Below, piece by piece: positions 7,069 through 15,517 of a DNA stretch of 26,908 nt. The notes under the pieces were generated by a model. The model did no database searches. It was given only the letters and a program-made list of their open reading frames with translations, and had not been told where the DNA came from. Source of the DNA: Deltaproteobacteria bacterium. GTDB taxonomy: Bacteria; Desulfobacterota; Desulfobulbia; Desulfobulbales; SURF-16. The stretch spans positions 1-26,908 of the forward strand of contig JAOZSN010000016.1 in the NCBI GenBank assembly GCA_029939635.1. Reading direction: 5' to 3'. The position numbers were made by a program, and so were the translations under genes. Numbering within the stretch: the stretch's first letter is position 1; each line of letters begins with the position of its first letter.

Positions 7069-9897
7069 TTAGCTCCCGTGGTGAATGATTTTTTTTAAGA
7101 AAAATCCGGTATAACTCGCCTGGCAGCGACTCACCTGTTCTGGTGTTCCCTTGGCCACAATCGTTCCCCCGCCTTCGCCACCCTCAGGACCCACATCAAT
7201 GATATAGTCTGCTGTCTTGATAACATCAAGATTATGCTCAATAATCACCACAGTGTTCCCGGCATCCACCAAACGTGAGAGTACTGCCAAGAGATGGCTT
7301 ATGTCGGCTGGATGCAGACCGGTGGTGGGTTCGTCGAGAATATAGAGAGTACTGCCCGTGGCCCTTTTGCGCAATTCTCGGGCTAATTTGATACGTTGTG
7401 CCTCTCCTCCGGAGAGGGTTGTTGAAGATTGACCCAGTGAAATATAGGATAGGCCGACATCCATCAAGGCCTGTATCCTGCCCTTGATGATAGGGATATT
7501 CTTGAAAAACTCCAGAGCCTCCTCAACATTCATGGTCAGGATGTCAGCAATGTTTTTGCCCTTGAAGCGAATGTCTAGGGTGTCCTGGTTGTAGCGTTTA
7601 CCTTGACAGGCTTCACAGGTTACAAAGATGTCGGGCAAAAAATGCATGGCAATACGGATGACGCCTTCACCCTCGCAGGTTTCGCAGCGCCCTCCCTTAA
7701 CATTAAAGCTGAATCGTCCTGGTTTATAGCCCCGCGCCCGGGCCTCTGGTAATTTTGCCAGCAATTCCCTGATGGGGGTGAGAACCCCAGTATAAGTGGC
7801 AGGGTTGGAGCGCGGAGTGCGACCAATGGGGCTCTGGTCAATGTCGATTATTTTATCAACATGCTTCAGTCCTGTGATGCGCAGACCGTCATGACATTCT
7901 CTGCCTCGGAGTATTTGTACGGCACCTTTATAGAGTGATTCAATAACCAAGGAGCTTTTTCCTGATCCTGATACCCCTGTCACACAGGTCATGACACCAC
8001 AGGGGAATTTAACGCTTAGATTTTGGAGATTATTAGCCTTGGCCTTTTTGACGGTGAGCCAGCCCTGCTTTGTTTTGCGCCGTGTGGCAGGCAGGTGGAT
8101 CTGCAGACGGCCAGAAAGATATCCTCCGGTCACCGATCTCTTCTCTTTTTTAAGGCCTTCCAGGCCGCCGCTATAGATGATTTCTCCACCATGAAGACCA
8201 GCCCCAGGGCCAATGTCGAGAATGTGGTCCGCCGCGCATATGGTGTCTGTATCATGCTCTACAACAATGACGGTGTTGCCGAGATCACGTAGACTGGTCA
8301 GGGTCTTTATAAGCCGGTCATTGTCACGTTGATGCAGGCCGATGCTCGGTTCATCGAGAATATAGAGCACGCCAACCAAACGTGACCCTATTTGGGATGC
8401 CAAGCGAATCCGCTGGGCCTCACCACCAGAAAGGGTGCCAGCATTGCGGGCCAGGTTAAGATAGCCCAGACCCACATCACGCAAGAAGGTAAGCCGGTCA
8501 TGGATTTCTTTTAAAATGCGCTCAGCAATGAACTCTTCTTGGTCGGTAAAGGGTAATTGTGGCAGAGTTGCCGTTAACTGATCAATACTCATGGACGTCA
8601 GGGCATTGATGGTCTTATCGCCTATACGCACGGCTAAAGCCTCTGGGCAAAGGCGTGCCCCAAGACAGGCTGGACAGGTGGTCTCTGTCATGAATTGGCC
8701 AAGCTCATCACGGATAGCAGCCGAGCTTGTTTCATGGAAACGGCGAATTAGATTAGGAATCAAGCCTTCAAAAGGTTTTTCCGAAGTCATTGAACGTTTA
8801 TGGCGGACATAATGGAAAAAAATTGCTTCTGCGCCTGTACCGTAAAGAATAGCCTTTTGGTTCTTGGTGGAAAGTTTGGCAAAGGGGGTGTCCAGGGTAA
8901 AGTCGTAATGGTCAGCAAGAGCAGCAAGAAGTTGGGTAGTATAGCTTCGTTCCCTGAAGCGGTTGCCCCACGGTGCTAGTGCTCCTTGGCGCAGGGTAAG
9001 GCTCTGGTCTGGAACCACCAACCTTTCATCAAATGAATGGTGGAAACCTAGTCCACTGCACTCCTGGCAAGCTCCTTTAGGGTTGTTAAAGGAAAAGAGT
9101 TGGGGGGAAAGATCAGCAAGGCTTTTGCCGCATTGGATACAGGCTGCATGTTCTGAAAATAGGCGTTCTTCTTCACTGTCAAGAAGGTGGACAAGGAGAA
9201 ATCCATCCGAGGTCTTTACCGCGGTAGCCACAGAGTCAGACAATCGTCTCTGTGCAGTTTCTTTTATAACCAGACGATCCACCACCACCTCAATGGTGTG
9301 ACGCTTATTTTTGGCCAATTCAATGGCACTATCAAGGGAAACTATTTTGTTATTCACCCGCACTCGGACAAAGCCTTCTTTCCGTAATCTGTTGAACAGT
9401 TCAAGGTGGCTACCCTTGCGGCGGTCGACCAGGGGGGCAAGTAATATAATCTTGCTCCCTTGAGGCAAGGTCATAAGGTGGCTCACCATGTCTTGGATTG
9501 ATTGGGGTTGGATACGGTCACCACAATCAGGGCAGTATTGCTGCCCGACCCGGGCAAAGAGAAGGCGAAAATGATCGTATATCTCGGTGATGGTGCCCAC
9601 AGTGGAGCGTGGGTTTTTGCTGGTGGTGCGTTGTTCAATGGATACCGCGGGGCTTAAGCCTTCGAGGGAGTCGACCTCTGGCTTGTCCATTTGGCCCAAA
9701 AATTGGCGGGCATAGGTGGAGAGTGATTCTACATAACGCCGTTGCCCTTCGGCATACAGGGTGTCAAAGGCTAAGGATGATTTTCCTGAGCCGCTTAGTC
9801 CAGTAAAGACAATGAGCCGGTCGCGGGGCAGATCAACATCAATGTTTTTCAAGTTATGCATCCGTGCACCGCGGATGATGATAGTGTCGTGGGCCAT
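7069..9897 (-). CDS. uvrA: Excinuclease ABC subunit A (UvrA)
   Basis: UvrA is the damage-sensing ATPase of nucleotide excision repair; a dimer recognises distorted DNA and loads UvrB. The 942-residue length is typical. Motifs in order are first Walker A GLSGSGKSS (33-41), a CPDCGD pair near 122, a zinc-binding CIQCGK…CQECSGLG region near 250-282, first ABC signature LSGGEAQRIRLA, LDEPSIGLHQRD, second Walker A GVSGSGKSS near 640, the C-terminal zinc module CETCEGEG…CEACQGKRYN near 736-765, and second signature TTLSGGEAQRIKLA with LDEPTTGLH. All key residues look intact. Its start lies 6 nt after the rsmB stop, so it is co-transcribed with the M50-pgeF-rsmB genes rather than being alone behind an SOS promoter. 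Confidence 0.98.
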   Translation of the reverse strand: MAHDTIIIRGARMHNLKNIDVDLPRDRLIVFTGLSGSGKSSLAFDTLYAEGQRRYVESLSTYARQFLGQMDKPEVDSLEGLSPAVSIEQRTTSKNPRSTVGTITEIYDHFRLLFARVGQQYCPDCGDRIQPQSIQDMVSHLMTLPQGSKIILLAPLVDRRKGSHLELFNRLRKEGFVRVRVNNKIVSLDSAIELAKNKRHTIEVVVDRLVIKETAQRRLSDSVATAVKTSDGFLLVHLLDSEEERLFSEHAACIQCGKSLADLSPQLFSFNNPKGACQECSGLGFHHSFDERLVVPDQSLTLRQGALAPWGNRFRERSYTTQLLAALADHYDFTLDTPFAKLSTKNQKAILYGTGAEAIFFHYVRHKRSMTSEKPFEGLIPNLIRRFHETSSAAIRDELGQFMTETTCPACLGARLCPEALAVRIGDKTINALTSMSIDQLTATLPQLPFTDQEEFIAERILKEIHDRLTFLRDVGLGYLNLARNAGTLSGGEAQRIRLASQIGSRLVGVLYILDEPSIGLHQRDNDRLIKTLTSLRDLGNTVIVVEHDTDTICAADHILDIGPGAGLHGGEIIYSGGLEGLKKEKRSVTGGYLSGRLQIHLPATRRKTKQGWLTVKKAKANNLQNLSVKFPCGVMTCVTGVSGSGKSSLVIESLYKGAVQILRGRECHDGLRITGLKHVDKIIDIDQSPIGRTPRSNPATYTGVLTPIRELLAKLPEARARGYKPGRFSFNVKGGRCETCEGEGVIRIAMHFLPDIFVTCEACQGKRYNQDTLDIRFKGKNIADILTMNVEEALEFFKNIPIIKGRIQALMDVGLSYISLGQSSTTLSGGEAQRIKLARELRKRATGSTLYILDEPTTGLHPADISHLLAVLSRLVDAGNTVVIIEHNLDVIKTADYIIDVGPEGGEGGGTIVAKGTPEQVSRCQASYTGFFLKKIIHHGS

Positions 9898-9903
9898 ATT
9901 TCT

Positions 9904-11229
9904 CTATTTCTGTTTTATGAAGGCGCAGGCGAAAAAACCATCTGTTGATGGACTTGGTAGGCAAACCAAGTAGCCCTCTGTGCTCAGATAGGGGATGACG
10001 GCCTTGGCCTCTGGTCTGCTAATGGCAAAGTGTAGATGTTGTTCTAAAAAGAGGCGTACCACATCCTGATTTTCCTGCTCGGCCAGGGAGCAGGTGGCAT
10101 AGACCAAGGTGCCACCAGGGGCAAGGAGATCAACGGCCTGGTTTAATAGCTTGAGCTGGGTCTGTTGGAACTTGGCCAGCTCATGGGCCTGGCGGTTCCA
10201 GCGAATATCAGGGTGGCGGCCGATAATGCCGAGGCCAGAGCAAGGGGCATCGATGAGGATACCCTGGAAAAGGGAGCCGTTATGCTCCTTGGCGTACTGG
10301 TCTAGATCCAGGGGCACGGTGTTGATCTGGCGACAGCAACTGCGCTTCAAGTTTTGGGTCAGCAGGGCATAGCGGCCCTGGTGGGGGTCAATGGCGGTGA
10401 TAGTAGCGGTTGTTGGTAGCAGTTGGTCAAGCAGGATGGTCTTGCCCCCCAGGCCTGCACAAGCGTCAAGATATGTCCCGTTGGGATATGGGGCAAAAAG
10501 CTCGCCTATGAGTTGGGCCCCAGCGTCTTGAATATGGAAATGTCCTTCTGCATAGCCGGGTAGATTCTTAATTGAACCATGGTACTCAGGAAGGAGGATA
10601 GCTAAGGGGGCTGGGCCTTGCTGCCAGAGTATGGCGGCCTGCTCTAATATCTCGGTGTAGGCCGCCAGGCTGGTTAGACGGCTATTGAGTCGCAGGCAGA
10701 GGGCTGGTTGTTTGTTTTGGTTGGCACAGATCTCTGCGGCTTTGCTCCGGCCATACTGCTTGTTGAGCAGGCTGGCCAGCCAATCAGGATGGTTGCTGTT
10801 CTCTGGCCAGGCTAGTTCGCTCATAATGGCCTCGGCCTTGGCTGGTTGGCGGGAGACGGCGCGGAGGATGCCATTGACAAAACCCTTGACCCATTTTGGT
10901 TGGCGACCCAGACCCGTCACCGTTTCATTAACAGCGGCGGAGGGTGGAATTTTGTCCAGGCAGAGGAGCTGACAAGCACCAATGCGTAAGGCGGCTAGCA
11001 CTAGGGCATCAAGCTTGGCCAGGGGGCGACTGGAGAAATGGCGAAGGACGGCATCAATCTCCTGCCGTCTGCGCAAGCAGGTGGCTAGAATGGCTCGGGT
11101 GAGCTGGCGATCATTATCAGCTAAAGGGTTGACCCTGAATAGTTCTGTCAGAATGGCATCAAGGGGCTCTCTGGTCTTGTAGAGATTGAGCAAGGCTGTG
11201 ATGGCAATAGCTCGACTGGATTTATGCAT
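9904..11229 (-). CDS. rsmB: 16S rRNA m5C967 methyltransferase RsmB
   Basis: RsmB (Sun/Fmu) methylates C967 of 16S rRNA using S-adenosylmethionine. The 441-residue product has an N-terminal NusB-like RNA-binding domain (about 1-140) and a Rossmann methyltransferase domain. Visible motifs are the SAM-binding YLDACAGLGGKT (253-264), the acidic AIDPHQGR, the DAPCSGLG motif (Cys330), and the catalytic ATCS (Cys380). Both cysteines of the two-cysteine m5C mechanism are present. The start codon lies inside the end of pgeF (8-bp overlap) and uvrA follows 6 nt after the stop, so all are in one operon. Confidence 0.96.
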   Translation of the reverse strand: MHKSSRAIAITALLNLYKTREPLDAILTELFRVNPLADNDRQLTRAILATCLRRRQEIDAVLRHFSSRPLAKLDALVLAALRIGACQLLCLDKIPPSAAVNETVTGLGRQPKWVKGFVNGILRAVSRQPAKAEAIMSELAWPENSNHPDWLASLLNKQYGRSKAAEICANQNKQPALCLRLNSRLTSLAAYTEILEQAAILWQQGPAPLAILLPEYHGSIKNLPGYAEGHFHIQDAGAQLIGELFAPYPNGTYLDACAGLGGKTILLDQLLPTTATITAIDPHQGRYALLTQNLKRSCCRQINTVPLDLDQYAKEHNGSLFQGILIDAPCSGLGIIGRHPDIRWNRQAHELAKFQQTQLKLLNQAVDLLAPGGTLVYATCSLAEQENQDVVRLFLEQHLHFAISRPEAKAVIPYLSTEGYLVCLPSPSTDGFFACAFIKQK

Positions 11230-11959
11230 GGCATAGCCCTATTACTGTGGCACAGCGACCCGTAGTCTTTTGGCGACGGTAGGAGAAATAGTTTTCGTCA
11301 CAGCAAGTGCAGACCTGGGCCAGGGCAATATTCCCCGCTTGGACACCAGCCTGTTCAAGTTGTTTTTGGCTGATTTGCCATAAATCAAAATAAAGGGGTT
11401 GAACCTGGAAGGGCAGGAATGCGGCCGGGAATTCTTGCTGGTGGTTGATAAACTGGGCACAGCAAGGACCAAGGGAGGGACTAATGGCGGCCAGCAACTG
11501 GTGCGGTTTGCTGCCAAAGGCTAGAGTCATTGATTTAATTGTCTTGCCAATTATGTGGCTAACATTACCGCGCCAGCCCACATGAATATTGGCCACCGCC
11601 GGGCCGTGGGGATCATAGAGCATGACGGCCTGGCAGTCAGCTTGCTGGATAAGGAGACCAACACCAGGGCTGTTGGTGAGCATAGCGTCCCCCTGTTGGT
11701 TGGGTGGACTGTGGTTATCTATGTGGATGATCTCTTCACCATGGACTTGCTGGAGGGTCATGAGGCGGTCAAGGGCTAAGGTGTCAGCAAGACACTGTTT
11801 GTTCTGCTCCACATGAAGTGGTTCGTCCCCGCAGGTGCAACTGATATTCAACGTTGACCATGGTCCGGTGCTTTTGCCACCGTGACGGTTAAAACAGCCA
11901 TGCACCACGCCCTGCTGCTGGAGATGGGGGAACTGGAGGGTAGTGATAGATTCGGTCAC
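11222..11959 (-). CDS. pgeF: Peptidoglycan editing factor PgeF family (DUF152/YfiH laccase-fold) protein
   Basis: This family was first called polyphenol oxidase or laccase. E. coli YfiH (PgeF) corrects misincorporated amino acids in peptidoglycan precursors, and other members act as purine nucleoside phosphorylases. The 245 residues include the metal-site motifs QVHGE (His73), QQADCQAVMLYDP (Cys109) and HVGWRGN (His126). Also present are ISPSLGPCC and CTCCDENYFSYRR near the C-terminus, all as in the family. The start is a GTG that overlaps the stop of the upstream M50 gene by 4 bp, so translation is probably coupled. Family membership is certain; the cellular role in this organism is inferred. 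Confidence 0.92.
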   Translation of the reverse strand: MTESITTLQFPHLQQQGVVHGCFNRHGGKSTGPWSTLNISCTCGDEPLHVEQNKQCLADTLALDRLMTLQQVHGEEIIHIDNHSPPNQQGDAMLTNSPGVGLLIQQADCQAVMLYDPHGPAVANIHVGWRGNVSHIIGKTIKSMTLAFGSKPHQLLAAISPSLGPCCAQFINHQQEFPAAFLPFQVQPLYFDLWQISQKQLEQAGVQAGNIALAQVCTCCDENYFSYRRQKTTGRCATVIGLCHA

Positions 11960-12588
11960 CCTACCAACCTTAAGAGGAGATTCATGAGGAGCTGTTGGCC
12001 AAAACTGATAAATTTTCCTAGAACCCCGGTGAAGGCTAGAATAATGATAATGAAAAATCCATAGCCTTCCATGCCGGCAATGAAGCGGGCTTGGCGAGGA
12101 GGCAAAAGACCAATGAGAACCTTACTGCCATCAAGAGGTGGGATAGGGATCAAGTTGAAGATGGCCAGGATAGAGTTGATAAAAAGTGACCACCTAAGCA
12201 TCAAATTCAAGGGTTCAGAGATAAAGGCAGGAATGGCATTGCCGGCGAAGACGATGCCAAGGAGACCAATAAAGCTGAGCACCATGACAATAATGTTGGC
12301 TCCAGGGCCTGCCAGGGCAACCAGAATCATATCTCTTTTAGGGTTTCTGAAATTACGTGGGTCAACCGGGACTGGTTTTGCCCAGCCAAAACCAATAAGA
12401 AAGATGGCTATGGCTCCTATGGGATCAAGATGTTTCATGGGGTTAAAGGTAAGCCTGCCCTGCATACGGGCCGTGGGGTCACCGCAGAGAGCTGCCACAT
12501 AGCCATGGGAGAATTCATGGGCGGTCAGGGCAAAGAGAAAAACAGGAATAAGAATAATAATTTCAGCAGCAGACAGGTGGAAGAGCAT
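11956..12588 (-). CDS. M50 site-2-type zinc metalloprotease (YwhC-like membrane protein)
   Basis: This is a small intramembrane metalloprotease. The 210 residues contain the zinc motif HEFSH (His24, Glu25, His28) in the first long hydrophobic helix. A central LAGPGAN follows (93-99), and NLIPIPPLDGSK (145-156) carries the third metal ligand, Asp153. About five hydrophobic segments are visible and there is no PDZ domain, so it belongs to the compact YwhC/Rv-type group rather than RseP. The natural substrate of this group is mostly unknown. It is the first gene of the M50-pgeF-rsmB-uvrA cluster. A heptamer repeat element fills most of the gap upstream. Confidence 0.92.
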   Translation of the reverse strand: MLFHLSAAEIIILIPVFLFALTAHEFSHGYVAALCGDPTARMQGRLTFNPMKHLDPIGAIAIFLIGFGWAKPVPVDPRNFRNPKRDMILVALAGPGANIIVMVLSFIGLLGIVFAGNAIPAFISEPLNLMLRWSLFINSILAIFNLIPIPPLDGSKVLIGLLPPRQARFIAGMEGYGFFIIIILAFTGVLGKFISFGQQLLMNLLLRLVG

Positions 12589-12649
12589 TTTTATTTACTT
12601 GGGAGAATGATGCCTGTGGCAGGAGAAGGGGTAATGTGTTCGTCTTACC

Positions 12650-12747
12650 AGTCGGCAGAGTAGAGTTGGTAGTTATCAATTCAAGAAGGTTATCTTAATT
12701 AAGCCAAGTACCACAAACCGTCAACTGATAACTGGTAACCGACAACT
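12650..12747. repeat. Inverted heptamer-repeat element between the CCA-enzyme and M50 genes
   Basis: Four units in strict 7-bp register lie at 12650-12677 on the plus strand: AGTCGGC, AGAGTAG, AGTTGGT and AGTTATC. Facing them on the minus strand (12747 down to 12720) are AGTTGTC, GGTTACC, AGTTATC and AGTTGAC. The spacer (12678-12719) is 42 bp and AT-rich. Nearly all units fit R-G-N4-C. The right array ends 3 nt before the stop codon of the CCA-enzyme gene (12751). The same unit type recurs at 18342-18520 and 25462-25525. Confidence 0.7.
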
Positions 12748-12750
12748 GTT

Positions 12751-15369
12751 TTAAAGGGGAAATTCTTGGTGCAAGAGTGCTATCTCTTCCTCTTTGTTCC
12801 CACATTCGCCATCCAGGGTGGCAGCGCGGAGGCGGGTGAGCATAGTTTTGAAGGATGGGCCTGGTGGATAGCCCATGGAAATAAGATCTTCGCCGTCCAG
12901 GAAATTTTGTTGCTGGGAGAGCTTGGTGACATAGGTTGAAACGGCAAATTGTCCCTTTTTATGTCGACAGCAGGCCATGGTAAAGAGAAGACCTTCTGGG
13001 CTCAAGTCCTGTAAGATGATGTCAATTTGACTGGGCAGAAGGGAACCTTTTTTTTCAATGGCCCGGGCAGCCCGGTTGCTCATCACTCGTTCATTGATAA
13101 GGAATTTGCTGTAGCGTTCCGGTATCTCCATGCCGTGGCACATCTCTAAAAGTTGCCTGGTCTTGAGGCGGGAGGTTAATGCTAGCAGCATCACCAGCCA
13201 TGATTTCCATTTTGTTTTGAGGTAGAGCAGCTCATACCAGGAGATGGCTCGAGCCGCTTGGTGCATAGTGGTTTCAAGTCTGGGGATGATCCTGAGCTGC
13301 GGGTGCAGGAAGGGCAGCAGTTTGAATTGGTTCAGGCGTTGAATGGCAGCCAGGGCACATTTTTCAGCCAGTATATGCTTAATCTCCTGGAAAAATCGGA
13401 AGCCATGGGCCTCAAAAAGCCCCATTTGGACAGCATTTTTTATCTGTTTTTTGGTATGTTCGCCCAGGTTGAAATCCATGCGTTGCTCAAAGCGGATGGC
13501 CCGGAAGATGCGGGTGGGATCCTCCACAAAGCTTAGGTTGTGGATGATACGGATCATGCCGTCCTTCAGGTCATTTTGGGAGTTAAAAAAATCCACCAGT
13601 ATACCAAACTTATCAGGGCTGAGATGAATGGCCATGGCATTGATGGTGAAGTCACGGCGAAAGAGATCCAGCTTGATAGAACTTGACTCCACCTTGGGTA
13701 AGGCCGCAGGGTGTTCATAATACTCCAGCCGAGCTGTGGCAATATCCACCTTGGTGTCATCAGGCAGCACGACATTGGCTGTGTTAAATTTTTCATGGAT
13801 ACGAACCCTACCATGTAACTGGTTAGCCAGAGCTTTGGCAAAGGAGATGCCGTCACCTTCAATAACAATGTCAAAATCAAGATTTTCTTTATTTAGGAGA
13901 AGATCACGGACAAAGCCACCCACGGCATAGGCTGTGAATCCGCATTGTTCTGCCACCTCACCGATGGTCCGCAGTAACAGGACAGTGTCTTTCTCCAAGG
14001 CATGAAGCATGGCTGTGGCCATATTGCGGGTTCGTTCCGTGGAGGGGTTGATGTTGTCACCACTCAACTCCGGCAGGGTGGCAGGGTCCCCAGCTAAGAG
14101 ACTGAATAAATCGGTTCTGGTTATAATGCCGATCATGGCCCCACGCTCCACCACAGGAATGGTACGCTGACGGTTGGTGATGATGAGGCGTTGGATCTCA
14201 AGAAGGGTGGCGGTGGGGGTGATGGTTTCAAATTCGGTGGTCATGTAGGCGGCCACGATCTGATTCTGCAGGTTGTGGAAGATGGCCTTGGCGGTATCCC
14301 GCCGTGAAACCATACCCAGAATGACAGATTTGGCCACCACTGGAAGTACAGTGATGTTGTAGCGAATCAGGGTAGCATTGGCCTCGCTGATGGTGGTATC
14401 TGGCGTGATAGAGATCACCGGAGCTGACATGATTTCTCGGGCCATGGCTGGGGGGTGGACATGCTTATGGAGGAGCCGCATAACATCCTCTTCCACCTGA
14501 ACGAGGCTGCGTTCCTTCACCGTGGCCGAAGCGGCTGAGGCGTGGCCTCCTCCTCCTAGCTCCATGGCAATTTTGCCCACATTGACCTCCGGGATGCGGC
14601 TGCGGGCAATGACAAAAATACGGTCGTTCATGGCTGCAATGGCAATTAAGGCATCAAGGTTCTCCATGACCATGAAGCGGCGTACCAGTAAGGCAAATTC
14701 ATCACAATAATCAGGTAGGGCAATGCGTGATACGGTGATGGGTATTGTGTTGATGGTGTAGGTTGTGGCAGATTGAATCAGTTCATGGAGGAGGCTCACC
14801 TCATCTGTGGTGAGTTCCGGGTTGATGTATTGATGCACACTTTGAATATCTGCTCCCTGTTGCATGAGCCAGGCCATGGCACGGAGGTCATGGGGGGTGG
14901 TGGTGGCAAAGGTGAAATTGCCGGTATCCTCATAGATGGCCAGGGCCAACAGGGTGGCTTCCTTGGCGTTAATAGTGATGCTGCGTTCTTTGAAAAGTTG
15001 GCTGAAGAGGGTTGCGGTGGAGCCAACGTTGCGCACCTCTTCAACGCTGCCATGCAGGTTGTCGTTGTGATCCGGGTGGTGATCGTAGAGGTGGATGTCT
15101 AGACCGTCATTTTGCAGACATTTGTTTAAAGGGCCGATACGGCTGGCTTGGCGGGTGTCCACCACGATGAGGCGATTCACCTTGCTGGTATCAATAGATT
15201 TAAGGCGGGTGAATTCAAAGGTGAGGCCCGTATCGTGTAAGAAACTGCGTAGGTTGCGTTCCTGTGAGCCGGGAAAGACCAATTTAGCCTCAGGGTAGAG
15301 GCGATGGGCTGCCAGCATGGAGGCCATGCAGTCAAAGTCGGCGTTAAGGTGGCAGGTGATTATTTCCAC
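12751..15369 (-). CDS. Three-module tRNA nucleotidyltransferase: DHH phosphoesterase, two CBS domains, CCA/poly(A) polymerase
   Basis: The C-terminal half is a class II tRNA nucleotidyltransferase head, which adds CCA (or part of it) to tRNA 3' ends: VGGFVRDLL (483-491) with catalytic DFD (498-500), RRDFTINAMA (571-580), and EDPTRIFRAIRFEQR (616-630). It is preceded by a DHH phosphoesterase domain with NADFDCMAS (9-17), VVDTR (69-73), DHH (96-98), DTG (148-150) and DHHA1 motif GGGGHASAAS (272-281). Two CBS domains lie between them (about 310-365 and 372-427). This 872-residue layout is known from Aquifex and deltaproteobacteria, where CC- and A-adding can be split between two enzymes; I cannot tell which activity this one has. 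The start is a GTG with no Shine-Dalgarno, 3 nt from a heptamer array; no in-frame ATG lies upstream before a stop at 15436-15438. Confidence 0.92.
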   Translation of the reverse strand: MEIITCHLNADFDCMASMLAAHRLYPEAKLVFPGSQERNLRSFLHDTGLTFEFTRLKSIDTSKVNRLIVVDTRQASRIGPLNKCLQNDGLDIHLYDHHPDHNDNLHGSVEEVRNVGSTATLFSQLFKERSITINAKEATLLALAIYEDTGNFTFATTTPHDLRAMAWLMQQGADIQSVHQYINPELTTDEVSLLHELIQSATTYTINTIPITVSRIALPDYCDEFALLVRRFMVMENLDALIAIAAMNDRIFVIARSRIPEVNVGKIAMELGGGGHASAASATVKERSLVQVEEDVMRLLHKHVHPPAMAREIMSAPVISITPDTTISEANATLIRYNITVLPVVAKSVILGMVSRRDTAKAIFHNLQNQIVAAYMTTEFETITPTATLLEIQRLIITNRQRTIPVVERGAMIGIITRTDLFSLLAGDPATLPELSGDNINPSTERTRNMATAMLHALEKDTVLLLRTIGEVAEQCGFTAYAVGGFVRDLLLNKENLDFDIVIEGDGISFAKALANQLHGRVRIHEKFNTANVVLPDDTKVDIATARLEYYEHPAALPKVESSSIKLDLFRRDFTINAMAIHLSPDKFGILVDFFNSQNDLKDGMIRIIHNLSFVEDPTRIFRAIRFEQRMDFNLGEHTKKQIKNAVQMGLFEAHGFRFFQEIKHILAEKCALAAIQRLNQFKLLPFLHPQLRIIPRLETTMHQAARAISWYELLYLKTKWKSWLVMLLALTSRLKTRQLLEMCHGMEIPERYSKFLINERVMSNRAARAIEKKGSLLPSQIDIILQDLSPEGLLFTMACCRHKKGQFAVSTYVTKLSQQQNFLDGEDLISMGYPPGPSFKTMLTRLRAATLDGECGNKEEEIALLHQEFPL

Positions 15370-15372
15370 GGC

Positions 15373-15403
15373 AGGTTTCAGGCTTCGGGTGTCAGGTTTC
15401 AGG
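15373..15403 (+). repeat. Heptamer array abutting the CCA-enzyme start codon
   Basis: The units AGGTTTC, AGGCTTC, GGGTGTC and AGGTTTC plus a trailing AGG run in perfect 7-bp register. All fit R-G-N4-C but use a GG-T-T core different from the other arrays. The array starts 3 nt before the GTG start (on the minus strand) of the downstream gene and occupies the place where a ribosome site would be. No facing partner array is recognisable before the xerD stop at 15518. Confidence 0.65.
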
Positions 15404-15445
15404 AGAGAGGCTAGCCTAAGTATGCCACATCTAGGCTAATTAATT

Positions 15446-15479
15446 AAGGAACATTGCAATGAGTTGGGCAATATTCCTT
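15446..15479 (-). terminator. Possible hairpin terminator after xerD
   Basis: The 12-nt arms at 15446-15457 and 15468-15479 pair with one mismatch (a wobble in one transcript) around a 10-nt loop. On the minus strand the stem is followed by an AT-rich AATTAATTAG tract rather than a clean T-run. It lies 38 nt after the xerD stop and upstream of the CCA-enzyme gene. It is a weak terminator candidate. Confidence 0.4.
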
Positions 15480-15517
15480 GCAGGGAAGGACTTTTCTCAA
15501 CATCTGATTCCTATTTT

